DNA from: Verrucomicrobiota bacterium
GTDB lineage: Bacteria; Verrucomicrobiota; Verrucomicrobiia; Limisphaerales; UBA9464
Reading direction: 5' to 3'
NCBI GenBank assembly: GCA_016871805.1
Contig: VHCG01000035.1
Coordinates: 1 to 43,558 of the forward strand
DNA length: 43,558 nt
The notes under the pieces were generated by a model. It was given only the letters and a program-made list of their open reading frames with translations, was not told the DNA's origin and did not search any database. Position 1 is the first letter of the stretch. Each line of letters begins with the position of its first letter. The translations under genes were made by a program, and so were the position numbers. Positions 17,518 through 27,116 of the stretch are shown here, one piece after another.

Positions 17518-19062
17518 ATGGCCTACATCCTGTCCCTCGACGCCGGCACCACGAGCGTCCGCGCGATCCTGTTCGACGCCGATGGCAAATCCTGCGGTGC
17601 CGCCCAGAAAGAAATCCGACAGATCTACCCCCAGCCGGGATGGGTTGAACACGATGCGGAGGAGATCTGGGAATCGACCCGTCGCGTGGTGTCCCAGGTC
17701 ATGAAGACGGCCAAGCTGCGTCCGAGCGAAATCGCGGCGGTGGGCATCACAAACCAGCGTGAGACCGCAGTGGTTTGGGATCGTCGGAACGGGAAGCCGC
17801 TCTGCAATGCGATCGTGTGGCAGGATCGTCGTACCGCCGGGGCCTGTGACCGGTTGCGGGCGGAGGGTCGCGCGAAGGACATCCAGAAGCGGACCGGTCT
17901 GATCGTGGACGCCTATTTCTCCGGCACCAAGATCGCCTGGATCCTGGACCACACCCGTGGCGCCCGTGCCTTGGCCAAGGCGGGTCACCTCGCCTTTGGC
18001 ACGATCGACACCTGGCTCGTTTGGAAGCTGACCGGTGGCGCACGGCATATCACCGACGTTTCGAACGCCTCCCGCACCCTGCTGCTCAACCTCAAGACCG
18101 CAGCCTGGGATCCTGCGCTGCTGGATCTCTTGCGGATCCCCGCGACGTTGCTTCCGAACGTCGCGGGATCGAGCGAGGTGCATGGCGAGGTGACCAGGAT
18201 TCCCTCGATCAAGGGGGTCCCGATCAGCGGCATCGCCGGGGACCAGCAGGCGGCGCTGTTCGGTCAGATGTGTCTCCAACCCGGATCGAGCAAGTGCACC
18301 TACGGAACCGGGTGTTTCCTCCTTCAAAACACGGGAACTCACATTCAGCCCTCCAAGAATCGCCTCCTCACCACCATCGCCTGGCGGCTGGGATCGGATC
18401 CGGTCCACTACGCCCAGGAGGGCAGTGTGTTCATCGGCGGCGCCACGATCCAATGGCTCCGGGACGGGTTGCGATTGGTTCGATCGGCTCAGGAGGTGGA
18501 CTCCCTGGCGCAGTCCGTACCCGACTCCGGCGGGGTGTTCCTGGTGCCGGCGTTCGCCGGCCTCGGCGCACCGCACTGGGATGCCTACGCCCGGGGGTTG
18601 ATGATTGGCATCACCCGCGACACCTCGGCTGCCCACCTGGCCCGGGCGGCACTCGAGGGCATCGCCTTCCAGGTGGCGGACCTGCTCGACGCGATGCGGG
18701 CCGACACGGGGACGTCGATTTCTGATCTGCGGGTTGACGGAGGCGCGGCCCGAAGCGAACCCCTCATGCAGATCCAGGCCGATCTCCTCGGGTGTCCCGT
18801 GGTACGTCCCTCGGTCACGGAGACCACCGCCCTCGGTGCCGCCTACCTCGCCGGATTGGCGGTGGGATACTGGAAGTCGCCGGCCTCCATCGCATCCCAA
18901 TGGAAGGTCGACCGCGTCTTCAAGCCTCGGATGTCCAAGGACCAGTCCCAGGCGCTCCGGGCCCGGTGGACGGATGCCCTCGAGCGGGCGAAGAAGTGGG
19001 AACAGGCTGCGCCCGCTCGGAAATCGGCCACCCCCAAGACCTCGAGGAGGGCGCGGGCATGA
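17518..19062 (+). CDS. glpK: Glycerol kinase
   Basis: GlpK phosphorylates glycerol with ATP to sn-glycerol 3-phosphate, trapping what GlpF lets in. The 514 residues have the FGGY-kinase layout. The N-terminal phosphate loop is [15 protein letters not shown] (residues 5-19), followed by [13 protein letters not shown] near 76 and IVWQDRRT near 100. [15 protein letters not shown] near 160 and the SNASRTLL region follow. The C-terminal ATPase lobe has [25 protein letters not shown], and [19 protein letters not shown]. The tail is a basic extension ([16 protein letters not shown]), slightly longer than usual. Its TGA overlaps the ATG of glpD. The usual fructose-1,6-bisphosphate and EIIA-Glc regulation cannot be judged here. 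Confidence 0.97.
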   Translation: MAYILSLDAGTTSVRAILFDADGKSCGAAQKEIRQIYPQPGWVEHDAEEIWESTRRVVSQVMKTAKLRPSEIAAVGITNQRETAVVWDRRNGKPLCNAIVWQDRRTAGACDRLRAEGRAKDIQKRTGLIVDAYFSGTKIAWILDHTRGARALAKAGHLAFGTIDTWLVWKLTGGARHITDVSNASRTLLLNLKTAAWDPALLDLLRIPATLLPNVAGSSEVHGEVTRIPSIKGVPISGIAGDQQAALFGQMCLQPGSSKCTYGTGCFLLQNTGTHIQPSKNRLLTTIAWRLGSDPVHYAQEGSVFIGGATIQWLRDGLRLVRSAQEVDSLAQSVPDSGGVFLVPAFAGLGAPHWDAYARGLMIGITRDTSAAHLARAALEGIAFQVADLLDAMRADTGTSISDLRVDGGAARSEPLMQIQADLLGCPVVRPSVTETTALGAAYLAGLAVGYWKSPASIASQWKVDRVFKPRMSKDQSQALRARWTDALERAKKWEQAAPARKSATPKTSRRARA

Positions 19063-20639
19063 ATCGTCACGAGATGCTGGCCCAGGCCCGGGCGGAATCG
19101 GAACCGTGGAGCCTCATCGTCATCGGTGGCGGAGCCACCGGCGTCGGCGTCGCTCTGGATGCCGCTGCGCGGGGCTATCGAACCCTCCTGCTGGAGCGAC
19201 ACGACTTCGGCAAGGGCACCTCGAGCCGGAGCACCAAACTCGTCCACGGCGGCGTGCGCTATCTCGAGCAGGGCAATGTCTCACTGGTCATGGAGGCCCT
19301 GCGAGAACGCGGTGTCCTTCGTCAGAATGCGCCCCACCTCGTCAGCGAACTGCGATTTGTCGTCCCGAGCTACTCATGGTGGGAGGGACCCTTCTACGGG
19401 ATCGGACTGAAGCTCTACCAGAGCCTCTCGGGTCGGTACGGTTTCGGGTCGTCCCACCTGCTCACCAAGGAGGAGACACTGCAGAGCCTTCCCAACATCA
19501 AGACCGAGGGCCTGCATGGCGGCGTTGTCTATTTTGATGGCCAGTTCGACGACAGCCGACTCCTGATCAACCTGGCCACCACCGCGGCGGAACAGGGAGC
19601 CACCCTTCTGAACTACGCGCCCGTCACGGCACTGCTGAAGGATCCGGACGGACTCGTCACCGGGGTTGAGTTCAAGGATCTCGAGTCGGGCCAGGGGGTC
19701 TTCTCCGCACGCGGCAAGGTGATCATCAACGCCACGGGACCGTTCACCGATGAGGTTCGCCGGCTCGCCGAACCCACGGTCCAGCCCATGATCTCGCCCA
19801 GCCAGGGGGTCCACATCGTCCTCGACCGCAGCTTCCTGCCGTCCGAGACCGCCATCATGGTCCCGCACACGAGCGACGGACGCGTGATGTTCGCCATCCC
19901 GTGGCACGGTCACACTCTTGTTGGCACCACGGACACGCCGATCCCATCGGTCCCGGTCGAGCCGGTCCCGATGGATCAGGAGATTGGGTTCCTCCTGGAG
20001 ACGGCGGCCCTGTATCTGGAGAAGAAGCCGGCCCGGGACGACATCCTGAGCGCCTTTGCCGGGGTACGGCCGCTGGTCCGATCCGGTGACGGGAAGAACA
20101 CGGCGGCGTTGTCCCGGGATCACACGATCCACATCGATGGCTCGGGCATGGTCTCGATCTGTGGAGGGAAGTGGACCACCTACCGCAACATGGCGGAGGA
20201 CTGCGTCAACCAGGCTGCGGTCCTGGCGCGTCTCACGGAACACCCCAGCGTCACCCGACATCTCAACATCCACGGGTACCACCAGCATTCCGACCGGTTC
20301 GGCCGGCTGGCGGTCTACGGTTCGGATGCGGTGGCGATCCAGGACCTGGTCCGCGAGGAGCCGGGATTGGGCGAGATGTTGCATCCGGCGCTGCCGATCT
20401 GGGGAGCGGAAGTGGTCTGGGCGGTCCGACGGGAGATGGCCCGGACGGTGGAGGACGTGTTGGCGCGACGCACCCGGGCCCTGTTCCTGAACGCACGGGC
20501 GGCGTTGGAAATGGCGCCGAAGGTGGCGGGACTCATGGCCCGGGAACTCGGCTGTGATGCGGACTGGGAGGCTCGGCAGGCGGAGAACTTCCGGGCGACG
20601 GCACATGGGTTCCTGGTGAGGCACGACTGCCCAGACTGA
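19059..20639 (+). CDS. glpD: Aerobic glycerol-3-phosphate dehydrogenase
   Basis: GlpD is an FAD enzyme bound to the inner membrane. It oxidises glycerol 3-phosphate to dihydroxyacetone phosphate and hands electrons to quinone. The 526 residues start at ATG 19059, overlapping the glpK stop, with a strong GAGGAGG site at 19044-19050. The FAD Rossmann motif [20 protein letters not shown] lies near residue 20. The family signature [20 protein letters not shown] lies near 52. FAGVRPL and [16 protein letters not shown] mark the C-terminal part of the FAD domain. The C-terminal cap domain (about 390-526) is complete. With GlpF and GlpK it makes a full route from external glycerol to glycolysis. Confidence 0.96.
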   Translation: MNRHEMLAQARAESEPWSLIVIGGGATGVGVALDAAARGYRTLLLERHDFGKGTSSRSTKLVHGGVRYLEQGNVSLVMEALRERGVLRQNAPHLVSELRFVVPSYSWWEGPFYGIGLKLYQSLSGRYGFGSSHLLTKEETLQSLPNIKTEGLHGGVVYFDGQFDDSRLLINLATTAAEQGATLLNYAPVTALLKDPDGLVTGVEFKDLESGQGVFSARGKVIINATGPFTDEVRRLAEPTVQPMISPSQGVHIVLDRSFLPSETAIMVPHTSDGRVMFAIPWHGHTLVGTTDTPIPSVPVEPVPMDQEIGFLLETAALYLEKKPARDDILSAFAGVRPLVRSGDGKNTAALSRDHTIHIDGSGMVSICGGKWTTYRNMAEDCVNQAAVLARLTEHPSVTRHLNIHGYHQHSDRFGRLAVYGSDAVAIQDLVREEPGLGEMLHPALPIWGAEVVWAVRREMARTVEDVLARRTRALFLNARAALEMAPKVAGLMARELGCDADWEARQAENFRATAHGFLVRHDCPD

Positions 20640-20801
20640 AGGTCCAGAGCGAAATCGACGCGAGTTGATGCGATATCTGAACGCCAGGGGTGTTCTGGTT
20701 TAAGCAGGGCGCCCGGTTTGTTTTGACCCAGTCGGCGGCTCGATCCGAAACTCCCGTCCCGAACCTTTCAAACCGCCGAGCCCTCGACGCCGTTCTCCAT
20801 C

Positions 20802-21731
20802 ATGTCCAACACAGCACAGGCCAGAACCGCATCCGGTTGGCTGGCACTGATCTCCTCGATCGGCCTTGGATTCATTGCGGGATCGGCATCCGTCCACGCT
20901 GCGGATACCGGAAGGCTCAGGGGATACCACATCGGGAATTCCCTGACAGGAAACCTGATGCCCCACCGGCTTGAGGACTCCTTGGGAAGGAATGGCATCC
21001 CTGCCAGTGTTGGGTGGCATATAGACTATTCCCAGTCCGCAGCCTCCATCGCGGCCAACCCGGAGGGCGTCGGAGGACTGGATTAGCTTGTCCCGTTCTA
21101 CGCAGCCTGGCCCTGGGCCCTTCGGGGACATGCGTGGGATTATGTCGCGATCCAATCCTATTTAGGGCCGAGTGGGACTCTGGAGGTCGCAGGAATCCAG
21201 GCTTTCATCGACGCGGCTCGCAGCAATCCTGCCAACGCGGGAACCCGCATCCTTCTCTATTCGACCTGGCCCTGGAACGAGCGGGTGCCGACCCAGCCCA
21301 GGTACGCGACTCTCTGGGACAGGTTTCATCGGACGCTCGGCCAGGCAGCCGAACCTAATGCGCGTTTCTTCAGGCGGATGAAGCGCAGACTACAGGTGGC
21401 AAACCCTTCCGTTCCCATCGGGGTGATTCCCGTGGGAGAGGTCTTTGCGGTGTTCGATACCCTATTGCAGCGCCGCCCTGTCGAAGAGTCGGATCGGACG
21501 CTTCGGTCCTCATGGGATCTCTATCAGGATTGGATCCATCTCGGGAAGCAGGGCTGCTACATCGCGCGTCTCACAACGCTTGTGACGATCCTGGATCGGC
21601 ATCCCGATGGAATTGCCCTTGATCCGGCAGTGGCGTCGTTGGTCTCCGCGGAATTGAAGGCCTTGGTTCATCCGGTGATCTGGACCGTGGTGGTCCGATC
21701 GAACAGGGCCTTCGAAACCAACCGGGAGTGA
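20802..21731 (+). pseudogene. Exported SGNH-hydrolase-like protein, interrupted by TAG
   Basis: From ATG 20802 the frame gives a signal peptide (SGWLALISSIGLGFIAGSASVHA) and then GYHIGNSLTGNLMP, which resembles block I (GNS) of SGNH-type esterases. After GVGGLD the frame meets TAG at 21084-21086 (codon 95). It then continues in the same frame without another stop to 21731: LVPFYAAWPWALRGHAWDYV, LYSTWPWNERV, and a C-terminal block with GVIPVGEVFAVFD and DWIHLGKQGCYIARL, where Asp-x-x-His fits block V (DWIH). Only one codon separates this from an intact 309-residue gene. It could be a recent nonsense mutation or a base error. Esterase activity is inferred from the motifs. Confidence 0.65.
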
Positions 21732-21892
21732 CGAGTGGACCTGTGGGAGCAGGGGAGTCTTCCAATCCCGACCAGGATGAGTGATTGGGGACCCCTTGGC
21801 CATGACGCCTCGCCAGGGTTTCTACACTCGCTCGTCCAACGCGCTTGACCCCGACACGTCCTTGATCGCCTGATGCGGGACCGTCTTCGCCC

Positions 21893-22663
21893 ATGGACTT
21901 TGCCGATCTCTCAGCGCCCCAATTGGCCTCGCTGTCGCGGGACATCCCGATCGTGATCCCCATCGCCGCACTTGAACAACACGGCCAACACCTGCCGGTG
22001 TTCACCGACAGCCTGCTCCTAGGCGAGGTGGTCCGACGCGTCCGCGAGCGGCTCGCTCAGGAGGTTCTCTTCGTCCCGCTGCTGTGGCTTGGCAATTCCG
22101 ACCACCACCTCGATTTTCAGGGAACCCTGTCCGCGCCACCCCGGACCTATCTTGATGTCCTTTCTGGAATGGCCGAGAACCTGATCCAGCAGGGGTTCCG
22201 TCGGCTCGTCTTCCTCAACGGCCATGGCGGCAACGACGTTCCCGGACGCCAGGCGCTGTTCGAGGTCCGCCAGCGGCATCGGCAGCGAAAGGATCTCCTG
22301 CTGCTCCTGGCCACATATTGGTCCTCGGGGCCAGGTCCTTCCGGTGTTCCCTCGGGCGTCGGCCCCACGCTGCACCAGAAGGAGATGGGCCATGCCTGCG
22401 AGTGGGAGACCTCGATGATCCTGCGTCTAGCCCCCCATCTTGTGGGGAATTATCAGGGCTTCGAGCCTATCCCTCCGGGGAACCCCTTCCTTCCCGCATC
22501 CCGGGCGTGGATCACCCGCGACCGCACCGGACCGGGGCACATCGGCTGGCCACAACTGGCCTCGGTGGAGAAGGGGGAGTTGCTCTTCAAGGCGTTCTCC
22601 GACGATGTCGTGGCGTTGCTCCAGCGGGTGACCCGTTGGGATGGGCATTCCTGGGAAGGGTAA
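21893..22663 (+). CDS. Creatininase-family amidohydrolase
   Basis: The 256-residue product matches the creatininase family (PF02633), metal-dependent cytoplasmic hydrolases that open cyclic amides. Metal-binding residues are visible in IPIAALEQHGQHLPVFTDS (Glu, His and Asp near residues 28-43), LVFLNGHGGN near 105 and MGHACEWETSM near 165, the usual set for a two-metal site. Members act on creatinine, formamides of cofactor biosynthesis (mycofactocin MftE) and N-ribosyl formamides, so the substrate cannot be named. The MFS carrier starts 4 bases after its stop, so the pair probably takes up and then degrades one compound (inference). Confidence 0.88.
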   Translation: MDFADLSAPQLASLSRDIPIVIPIAALEQHGQHLPVFTDSLLLGEVVRRVRERLAQEVLFVPLLWLGNSDHHLDFQGTLSAPPRTYLDVLSGMAENLIQQGFRRLVFLNGHGGNDVPGRQALFEVRQRHRQRKDLLLLLATYWSSGPGPSGVPSGVGPTLHQKEMGHACEWETSMILRLAPHLVGNYQGFEPIPPGNPFLPASRAWITRDRTGPGHIGWPQLASVEKGELLFKAFSDDVVALLQRVTRWDGHSWEG

Positions 22664-22667
22664 GCGC

Positions 22668-23924
22668 ATGGTCTCCACCGCGACACCCCAAGCCTCCCGA
22701 GGCGCAGTCTGGACCTGGACGGTTTGCGGCCTGCTGCTGGTGGCGTCGGCGATCAACTACATGGATCGCCAGACCCTCGCCGGAGCCTCGGTACGGATCA
22801 GCCGGGAGTTCCATCTCAACCAGACCCAATATGGCGAGATCGAGTCGGTCTTCGGCTATGCCTTTGCCGCAGGTTCGTTGGTGTTCGGATGGATGGCGGA
22901 CCGGTTTGCGGTGCGATGGGTGTATCCAGGCGTGTTGCTGGCGTGGTCGATCGCCGGCTTCCTGACCGGCTGGGCCTCCAATGCACATGAACTCTGGCTG
23001 GCCCGGGGATTCCTCGGGTTCTTCGAGGCGGGACATTGGCCCTGTGCGATTCGCACGACCCGGCATCTGCTGGACGATCGCCGGAGGTCCCTAGGAAACG
23101 GGCTTCTGCAGAGCGGCGCGACGGTGGGGGCGATCACGACACCCTTGATCCTGCGTGCTCTGATGGGGGAAGGCGATGGGGCCTGGCGGCTGCCGTTCCT
23201 GGTCGTCGGGATCGCGGGTGCGTTGTGGATTTTCCCGTGGCTACTGCTGGTCCGGGATGGAGACCTCCCACCGGGGAACGCGGGGTCCTCCATCGCAGGT
23301 GGGACGACCCCGTTCTGGAACGTCCTCATGAGCCGTCGATTCGGAATCGTCCTGTGCGTCCTGGCCTGTATCAACACGACCTGGCAGGTGTACCGGGCCT
23401 GGCTGATGAAGTTCCTCCAGGAAGGCCGGGGTTATCCCGAGGCGGAGGCGCTTTATTTCAATTCCGCGTGGTTCGCCGCGGCCGACGTGGGGTGTCTCCT
23501 GGCCGGGGCTGTTGCCACCCGTCTGGCTCTCCGAGGACTGCCGGTCCACTCGTCCAGGTTGGTCGTGTTCGGGATCTCCGCAGTGCTGTGTGGAATTGTC
23601 GCCCTGGTGCCGTGGCTTGGGCGTGGACCCTTGCTCCTAACGGTCCTGGGCCTTGGGGCAGCGGGGGCGCTGGGAGTCTTCCCGATCTACCACAGCCTGA
23701 CCCAGGACCTGTCGGCCGAACACCAGGGCAAGGTCACAGGGATCGCGGGCGTCGCAGGCTGGCTTGTCCCAGGCTACGTGCAGAAGGGATTTGGGCAGAT
23801 CGCCGACCTGACGGGTTCCTTCAATCTGGGTCTCGCCCTAGCGTCGCTGTTGCCAATGTTGGCGCTGATCCCGCTGTGTTTTTGGGGTTCACCACGTCCC
23901 ACCACCGGGTCAAAAACGGCCTGA
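22668..23924 (+). CDS. MFS carrier, sugar-acid/anion symporter type
   Basis: This inner-membrane carrier has 418 residues and 12 predicted membrane helices. I chose ATG 22668, with a purine-rich GGGAAGGG at 22653-22660; ATG 22641 would overlap the creatininase gene. The N-terminal half has INYMDRQTLAGA near residue 33 and the motif-A-like loop GWMADRFAVRW near 75. ARGFLGFFEAGHWPCAIR near 115 and LGNGLLQSGATVGAITTPLI near 140 follow. These motifs are typical of the anion:cation symporter branch (hexuronate, D-glucarate and related carriers). The close link to the creatininase gene suggests transport of its substrate. Confidence 0.88.
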   Translation: MVSTATPQASRGAVWTWTVCGLLLVASAINYMDRQTLAGASVRISREFHLNQTQYGEIESVFGYAFAAGSLVFGWMADRFAVRWVYPGVLLAWSIAGFLTGWASNAHELWLARGFLGFFEAGHWPCAIRTTRHLLDDRRRSLGNGLLQSGATVGAITTPLILRALMGEGDGAWRLPFLVVGIAGALWIFPWLLLVRDGDLPPGNAGSSIAGGTTPFWNVLMSRRFGIVLCVLACINTTWQVYRAWLMKFLQEGRGYPEAEALYFNSAWFAAADVGCLLAGAVATRLALRGLPVHSSRLVVFGISAVLCGIVALVPWLGRGPLLLTVLGLGAAGALGVFPIYHSLTQDLSAEHQGKVTGIAGVAGWLVPGYVQKGFGQIADLTGSFNLGLALASLLPMLALIPLCFWGSPRPTTGSKTA

Positions 23925-24213
23925 TCCACAGGGAGAAGAGTGGACTCACGCCGTGGAACTGCGACGTGGAGGACGACGAAGAGAACAGAGCAGAATCCGG
24001 ACGGGTATGGCCTGGCGACCAGAGGAGTTCATCTGCCCGGTAGCTCTCCAGACCGCGGAGGAATGAACCCGCCAGGATGATCGACACCTCGAATCATGTT
24101 CTTCCTCTCCATCGCAGAGTGTGTCCCTTCGACCTCCGATTTTATCTGCAACGCAGTTGAATCTTGTCCGGGTTCTGTCCGTCCGGCTATCACTGCTGCT
24201 TAAGCCAGATCGC

Positions 24214-24747
24214 ATGACCGTTCCCCAACTTCGCCATACGCTCCGCTGCCGCCGCCGCCGCCAGGCTTCCGGGTTCACCCTGATCGAGATCCTCCTCGTC
24301 ATCGTCATCATCCTGCTCCTGGCCGGTGCCCTGGTGGTCTTCGTGCTGCCACAGCAGAAGGGTGCCGAGCGGAACACCACCCGGCTCATGCTCCAACAGG
24401 TCGCCAATGCGTTGGACACCTATCGCCTGAACCTCGGTCACTACCCGAACGAGCAGGAGGGCGGACTCGATGCGCTTCTGAAGAAGCCAACCTTCGAGAA
24501 CGAGCGCCTCGGAGAAAAGTGGCAGGGACCCTATCTCAAGCCGGGTACCACCCTCGACGATCCCTGGAGCAACAAGATCCGCTACGAGCTTGCGGACACG
24601 ACCACGCAGGGACAGAACTCCGGCGCACTGCCGTACAAGCTCTCCTCGGTGGGACCGGATGGTCAGCCGGACACCGAGGACGATGTGAAGCTCGCCAGCG
24701 ACACCCAGGACGGTGGTCCGTCCACCGGGGGCGCGGGGTCCAACTAA
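24214..24747 (+). CDS. gspG: Type II secretion major pseudopilin GspG
   Basis: GspG is the main subunit of the periplasmic T2SS pseudopilus. From ATG 24214 the 177-residue precursor has a short basic leader (RCRRRRQASG) and the prepilin peptidase site G/FTLIEILLVIVIILLLAG, with Glu at +5. The globular domain shows GspG traits: LALDTY-like NALDTYRLNLGHYPNEQEGG and the calcium loop GPDGQPDTEDDVKL near the C-terminus. A long helix follows the cut site, as is usual. It opens the G-H-I-J-K-L-M-D cluster. A weak sigma-70-like pair (TTGTCC at 24164, 18-base spacer, TATCAC at 24188) lies just upstream. Confidence 0.95.
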   Translation: MTVPQLRHTLRCRRRRQASGFTLIEILLVIVIILLLAGALVVFVLPQQKGAERNTTRLMLQQVANALDTYRLNLGHYPNEQEGGLDALLKKPTFENERLGEKWQGPYLKPGTTLDDPWSNKIRYELADTTTQGQNSGALPYKLSSVGPDGQPDTEDDVKLASDTQDGGPSTGGAGSN

Positions 24748-24770
24748 ACCTCTGAGGCGCCGAAGGGGTG

Positions 24771-25544
24771 ATGAGAGTCCCGGGTCGACCAGCGAGGGCG
24801 GCCGGGTCCGGGTTCACTCTCTTCGAACTCGTCCTGACCGTCTCCCTGACCCTGCTTTTGGCGGGCGGGGTGATCTTCGGTTGGGATTCGCTTCAACGCG
24901 GAGCCCGCCTCGACGAAGGCTCCGATCAGGTCGAGATGTTGTTCCGCTTCGCCCGGGCCCAGGCGGCGACCTCGGGTCGACAGGTCCGGGTGAGGGTTGG
25001 CCCTTCTGGAATTCTGTCTGTTTCCGGCACCAATGCACCGATTCCTTCGATGCCAACGCCGCCATCAGCGGGTCTCGAGGTGCTCTGGGAACCGGACCCC
25101 CTGAAGCAACCTGGGATCTTTGAACCCCTGCCAGGTGTCGAGGGCTTTCGTGAACGGATCGAGGAGCTTATCGAGATCCAGCCCCACGTGCTGGCCAATC
25201 CACAGAGGCCCCAGGTCGAGATCCCAAACAGTGATGGCGGTGCGTCGCGCGACCCGACGGCTGGCGATTCAGTAGGCGTGCTGGGGTCCGATCCGGCAGA
25301 GGCGTCGATGCTCCAGATCACGTTCTTCCCGGATGGTTCCAGTGATTCTGCGGATTGGATCCTGGGTTCCAAGGATCCAGAGGATGGGCGACGGCTCCGG
25401 CTCCGGTTGTCGGGTCTGACCGGGACCACCCGCCGAGAGTGGCTTGCGCGCCCCGATCTCGCGGCAATGAGTCCATCGGAATCCTTGGCGACCACGACGG
25501 ATTCGTTCGTGGACGGCGATTCGCCCCAGAAAACCAATCCATGA
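24771..25544 (+). CDS. gspH: T2SS minor pseudopilin GspH-like
   Basis: The 257-residue product has a leader ending AAGSG/FTLFELVLTVSLTLLLAGGV, a prepilin peptidase site with Glu at +5. I place the start at ATG 24771, preceded by AAGGGG; GTG 24768 is also possible. The position after gspG and the helix after the cut site (DEGSDQVEMLFRFARAQAATSGRQVRVRV) match GspH. A low-complexity Pro/Ser-rich middle makes it longer than the usual 170-190 residues. GspH joins the pseudopilus tip or its body in other systems. Its last codons overlap the gspI start (ATGA). Confidence 0.82.
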   Translation: MRVPGRPARAAGSGFTLFELVLTVSLTLLLAGGVIFGWDSLQRGARLDEGSDQVEMLFRFARAQAATSGRQVRVRVGPSGILSVSGTNAPIPSMPTPPSAGLEVLWEPDPLKQPGIFEPLPGVEGFRERIEELIEIQPHVLANPQRPQVEIPNSDGGASRDPTAGDSVGVLGSDPAEASMLQITFFPDGSSDSADWILGSKDPEDGRRLRLRLSGLTGTTRREWLARPDLAAMSPSESLATTTDSFVDGDSPQKTNP

Positions 25545-25987
25545 TGGGCCCCGTTCGATCCAGCGGTAGGTCCGGGGCGGCGCTGCTCGAAGTGCTATTG
25601 GCGGTGGCGCTGTTTGCAGCGGCGGCGGCAATTGTAACCAGTGCACTCAACGCCTCGATGGGAAGTCTGGAACGCCAACGCCTTGGACTTCAGGCCCTCA
25701 ACCTGGCGGCGAGCACTCTCGCCGAGGTCCAGCTGGGCATCCGCCCTGCAGCGGGTCAGGGGCAGCAGCCTTTCCCTACGCCCCTGGATGCGTGGACGGC
25801 TGAGGTCCTTGCCTCTCCGATGGACTCGGGGCCCACTGCGGGACCCTCCGGTCTGGTCCGCGTCGAAGTGGTCGTCCGCCACCGGGAATCCCTGGTCGTC
25901 CAACGCCTGGGAGAGGTTGTCCGGGCCCAGGCCTACGGTACCAACACACTGACCCCGAGCCCTCGTTCCGGAGGGGTTGCCCCATGA
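25541..25987 (+). CDS. gspI: T2SS minor pseudopilin GspI-like
   Basis: Starting at ATG 25541 (MMGPVRSSGRSG), the 148-residue precursor has the site G/AALLEVLLAVALFAAAAAIV, with Glu at +5 but Ala rather than Phe at +1. The helix QRQRLGLQALNLAASTLAEVQLG is typical of GspI, which with GspJ and GspK forms the pseudopilus tip. ATGA overlaps link it to gspH before it and gspJ after it, so all three are probably translationally coupled. Assignment rests on order, size and motif. Confidence 0.82.
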   Translation: MMGPVRSSGRSGAALLEVLLAVALFAAAAAIVTSALNASMGSLERQRLGLQALNLAASTLAEVQLGIRPAAGQGQQPFPTPLDAWTAEVLASPMDSGPTAGPSGLVRVEVVVRHRESLVVQRLGEVVRAQAYGTNTLTPSPRSGGVAP

Positions 25988-26757
25988 CTTGGCTTCCCAC
26001 GCCTCCTCGCGCCGGCTTGTCGCGTCGTGTCGGGAAAGCCTCGGCATTTACCCTGATTGAAATTCTCCTCGCACTGTCCATCACCGCGGTCCTCCTCGGC
26101 GTCGCCATGGCCTTCTACAGACAGGTGGCCGACATGAGGGGACAGGTCCTTCGGGAATCCGAGCGTCTTGCGGCGATGCGTCTTGTTTTCGACCGTTTAG
26201 CCGCCGACCTGCGATCGGCTTTGCCTGGAACCCCGGGCGGGGGGGGATTTGAAGGGGATGCGACCTCCATGACGTTCTCCCGGAGCCGCCTCGAACCCGG
26301 GGGTGCAGGTGGTGCAGTGCGGATGGCGTTTGGTCCCATCTGGGCGGCTGACGGCACCAACCTCGCGGTGCAGGGTATTGCCCGCCTCGAGAACGCCAGC
26401 ATTCCGAAGCCCTCCCCCCCAGTGCTCTCCCCGTCGTCCGAGGCCATGACCCCCATTGCGACCGAGGAGACGAACATCATCACCGAGGTCGTCACCAATG
26501 CCCCGGTCGAACCGCTGACCGATCAGATCCGCTACCTGCGACTCCGCTATTGGAGTGGGGCCGTATGGATGGATCGGTGGACGAATGGGAACACGCCCGC
26601 CGGGGTTGAGATCACTCTTGGCTGGGATCCCATCGAGCCCGGGATCGAGCCCGAGGACTACGCCGGGGAGATGTTTCGACGCGTGATTGCCCTTCCATCC
26701 GGCAGCCGCGTCAGCCGACCCGAACCCCTGGAACAGGAAGAGCTGTCGATCCCATGA
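25984..26757 (+). CDS. gspJ: T2SS minor pseudopilin GspJ-like
   Basis: The 257-residue precursor starts at ATG 25984. Its leader ends GKASA/FTLIEILLALSITAVLLG; Glu +5 is present, but the residue before the cut is Ala instead of Gly, which prepilin peptidases tolerate poorly. The helix FYRQVADMRGQVLRESERLAAMRLVFDRLAADLRSAL fits GspJ. The C-terminal part has RYLRLRYWSGAVWMDRW, a strand pattern seen in this family. Its TGA (26755-26757) lies within the first ATGACCTGGCCCC repeat unit, so the repeat sets the end of the protein. Confidence 0.82.
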   Translation: MTWLPTPPRAGLSRRVGKASAFTLIEILLALSITAVLLGVAMAFYRQVADMRGQVLRESERLAAMRLVFDRLAADLRSALPGTPGGGGFEGDATSMTFSRSRLEPGGAGGAVRMAFGPIWAADGTNLAVQGIARLENASIPKPSPPVLSPSSEAMTPIATEETNIITEVVTNAPVEPLTDQIRYLRLRYWSGAVWMDRWTNGNTPAGVEITLGWDPIEPGIEPEDYAGEMFRRVIALPSGSRVSRPEPLEQEELSIP

Positions 26758-27116
26758 CCTGGCCCCGTGTCCCTGCTGTCCTCGCGATGACCTGGCCCCG
26801 GCGGGGTGGAACCGGGGATAGGTTGGTCTGTGACCTGACCCCAGACCCTCGTGACGCCAAACCCTCGACCCAGATCCCCTGCATCAATCGAGGACCTGTC
26901 CCCAATCGCGGGGCTGACCCACTAGGACCGCATCTTAAACCTGCCCATGGCCTACCTGCGGCGAGCGTAAGTCGCTGGCCCTCAACAGAAGGGTCTGTCC
27001 CCAAGCGACACCATGACCTGGCCCTGTGCCCATCACCGGCATGGGCGGCCGGCGGCCTAGTCCCTGCAAAGATGACCTGGCCCCGGAACCGCTTTTCGAA
27101 CAGATGACCTGGCCCC
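26754..27116 (+). repeat. ATGACCTGGCCCC repeat cluster between gspJ and gspK
   Basis: Five units of ATGACCTGGCCC start at 26754, 26787, 27013, 27072 and 27104. Degenerate relatives lie between them: TGACCTGACCCC near 26831, GACCTGTCCCC near 26892 and GTCTGTCCCC near 26993. The unit is the reverse complement of GGGGCCAGGTCAT, almost the same as the units at 12.4 kb. The cluster spans the whole 346-base gap between two otherwise tightly packed T2SS genes, and its end units supply the gspJ stop and the only sensible gspK start. No other gene is seen here. Confidence 0.85.

Noticed and set aside
20684..20702. CCAG/CTGG stem after glpD as a terminator
   Set aside because: The stem has only four pairs and is followed by just three T, too weak to call.
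21084..21086. TAG as a recoded amino acid
   Set aside because: No specialised tRNA or second example is seen, and another broken gene in the window has TAA, so mutation or error is simpler.
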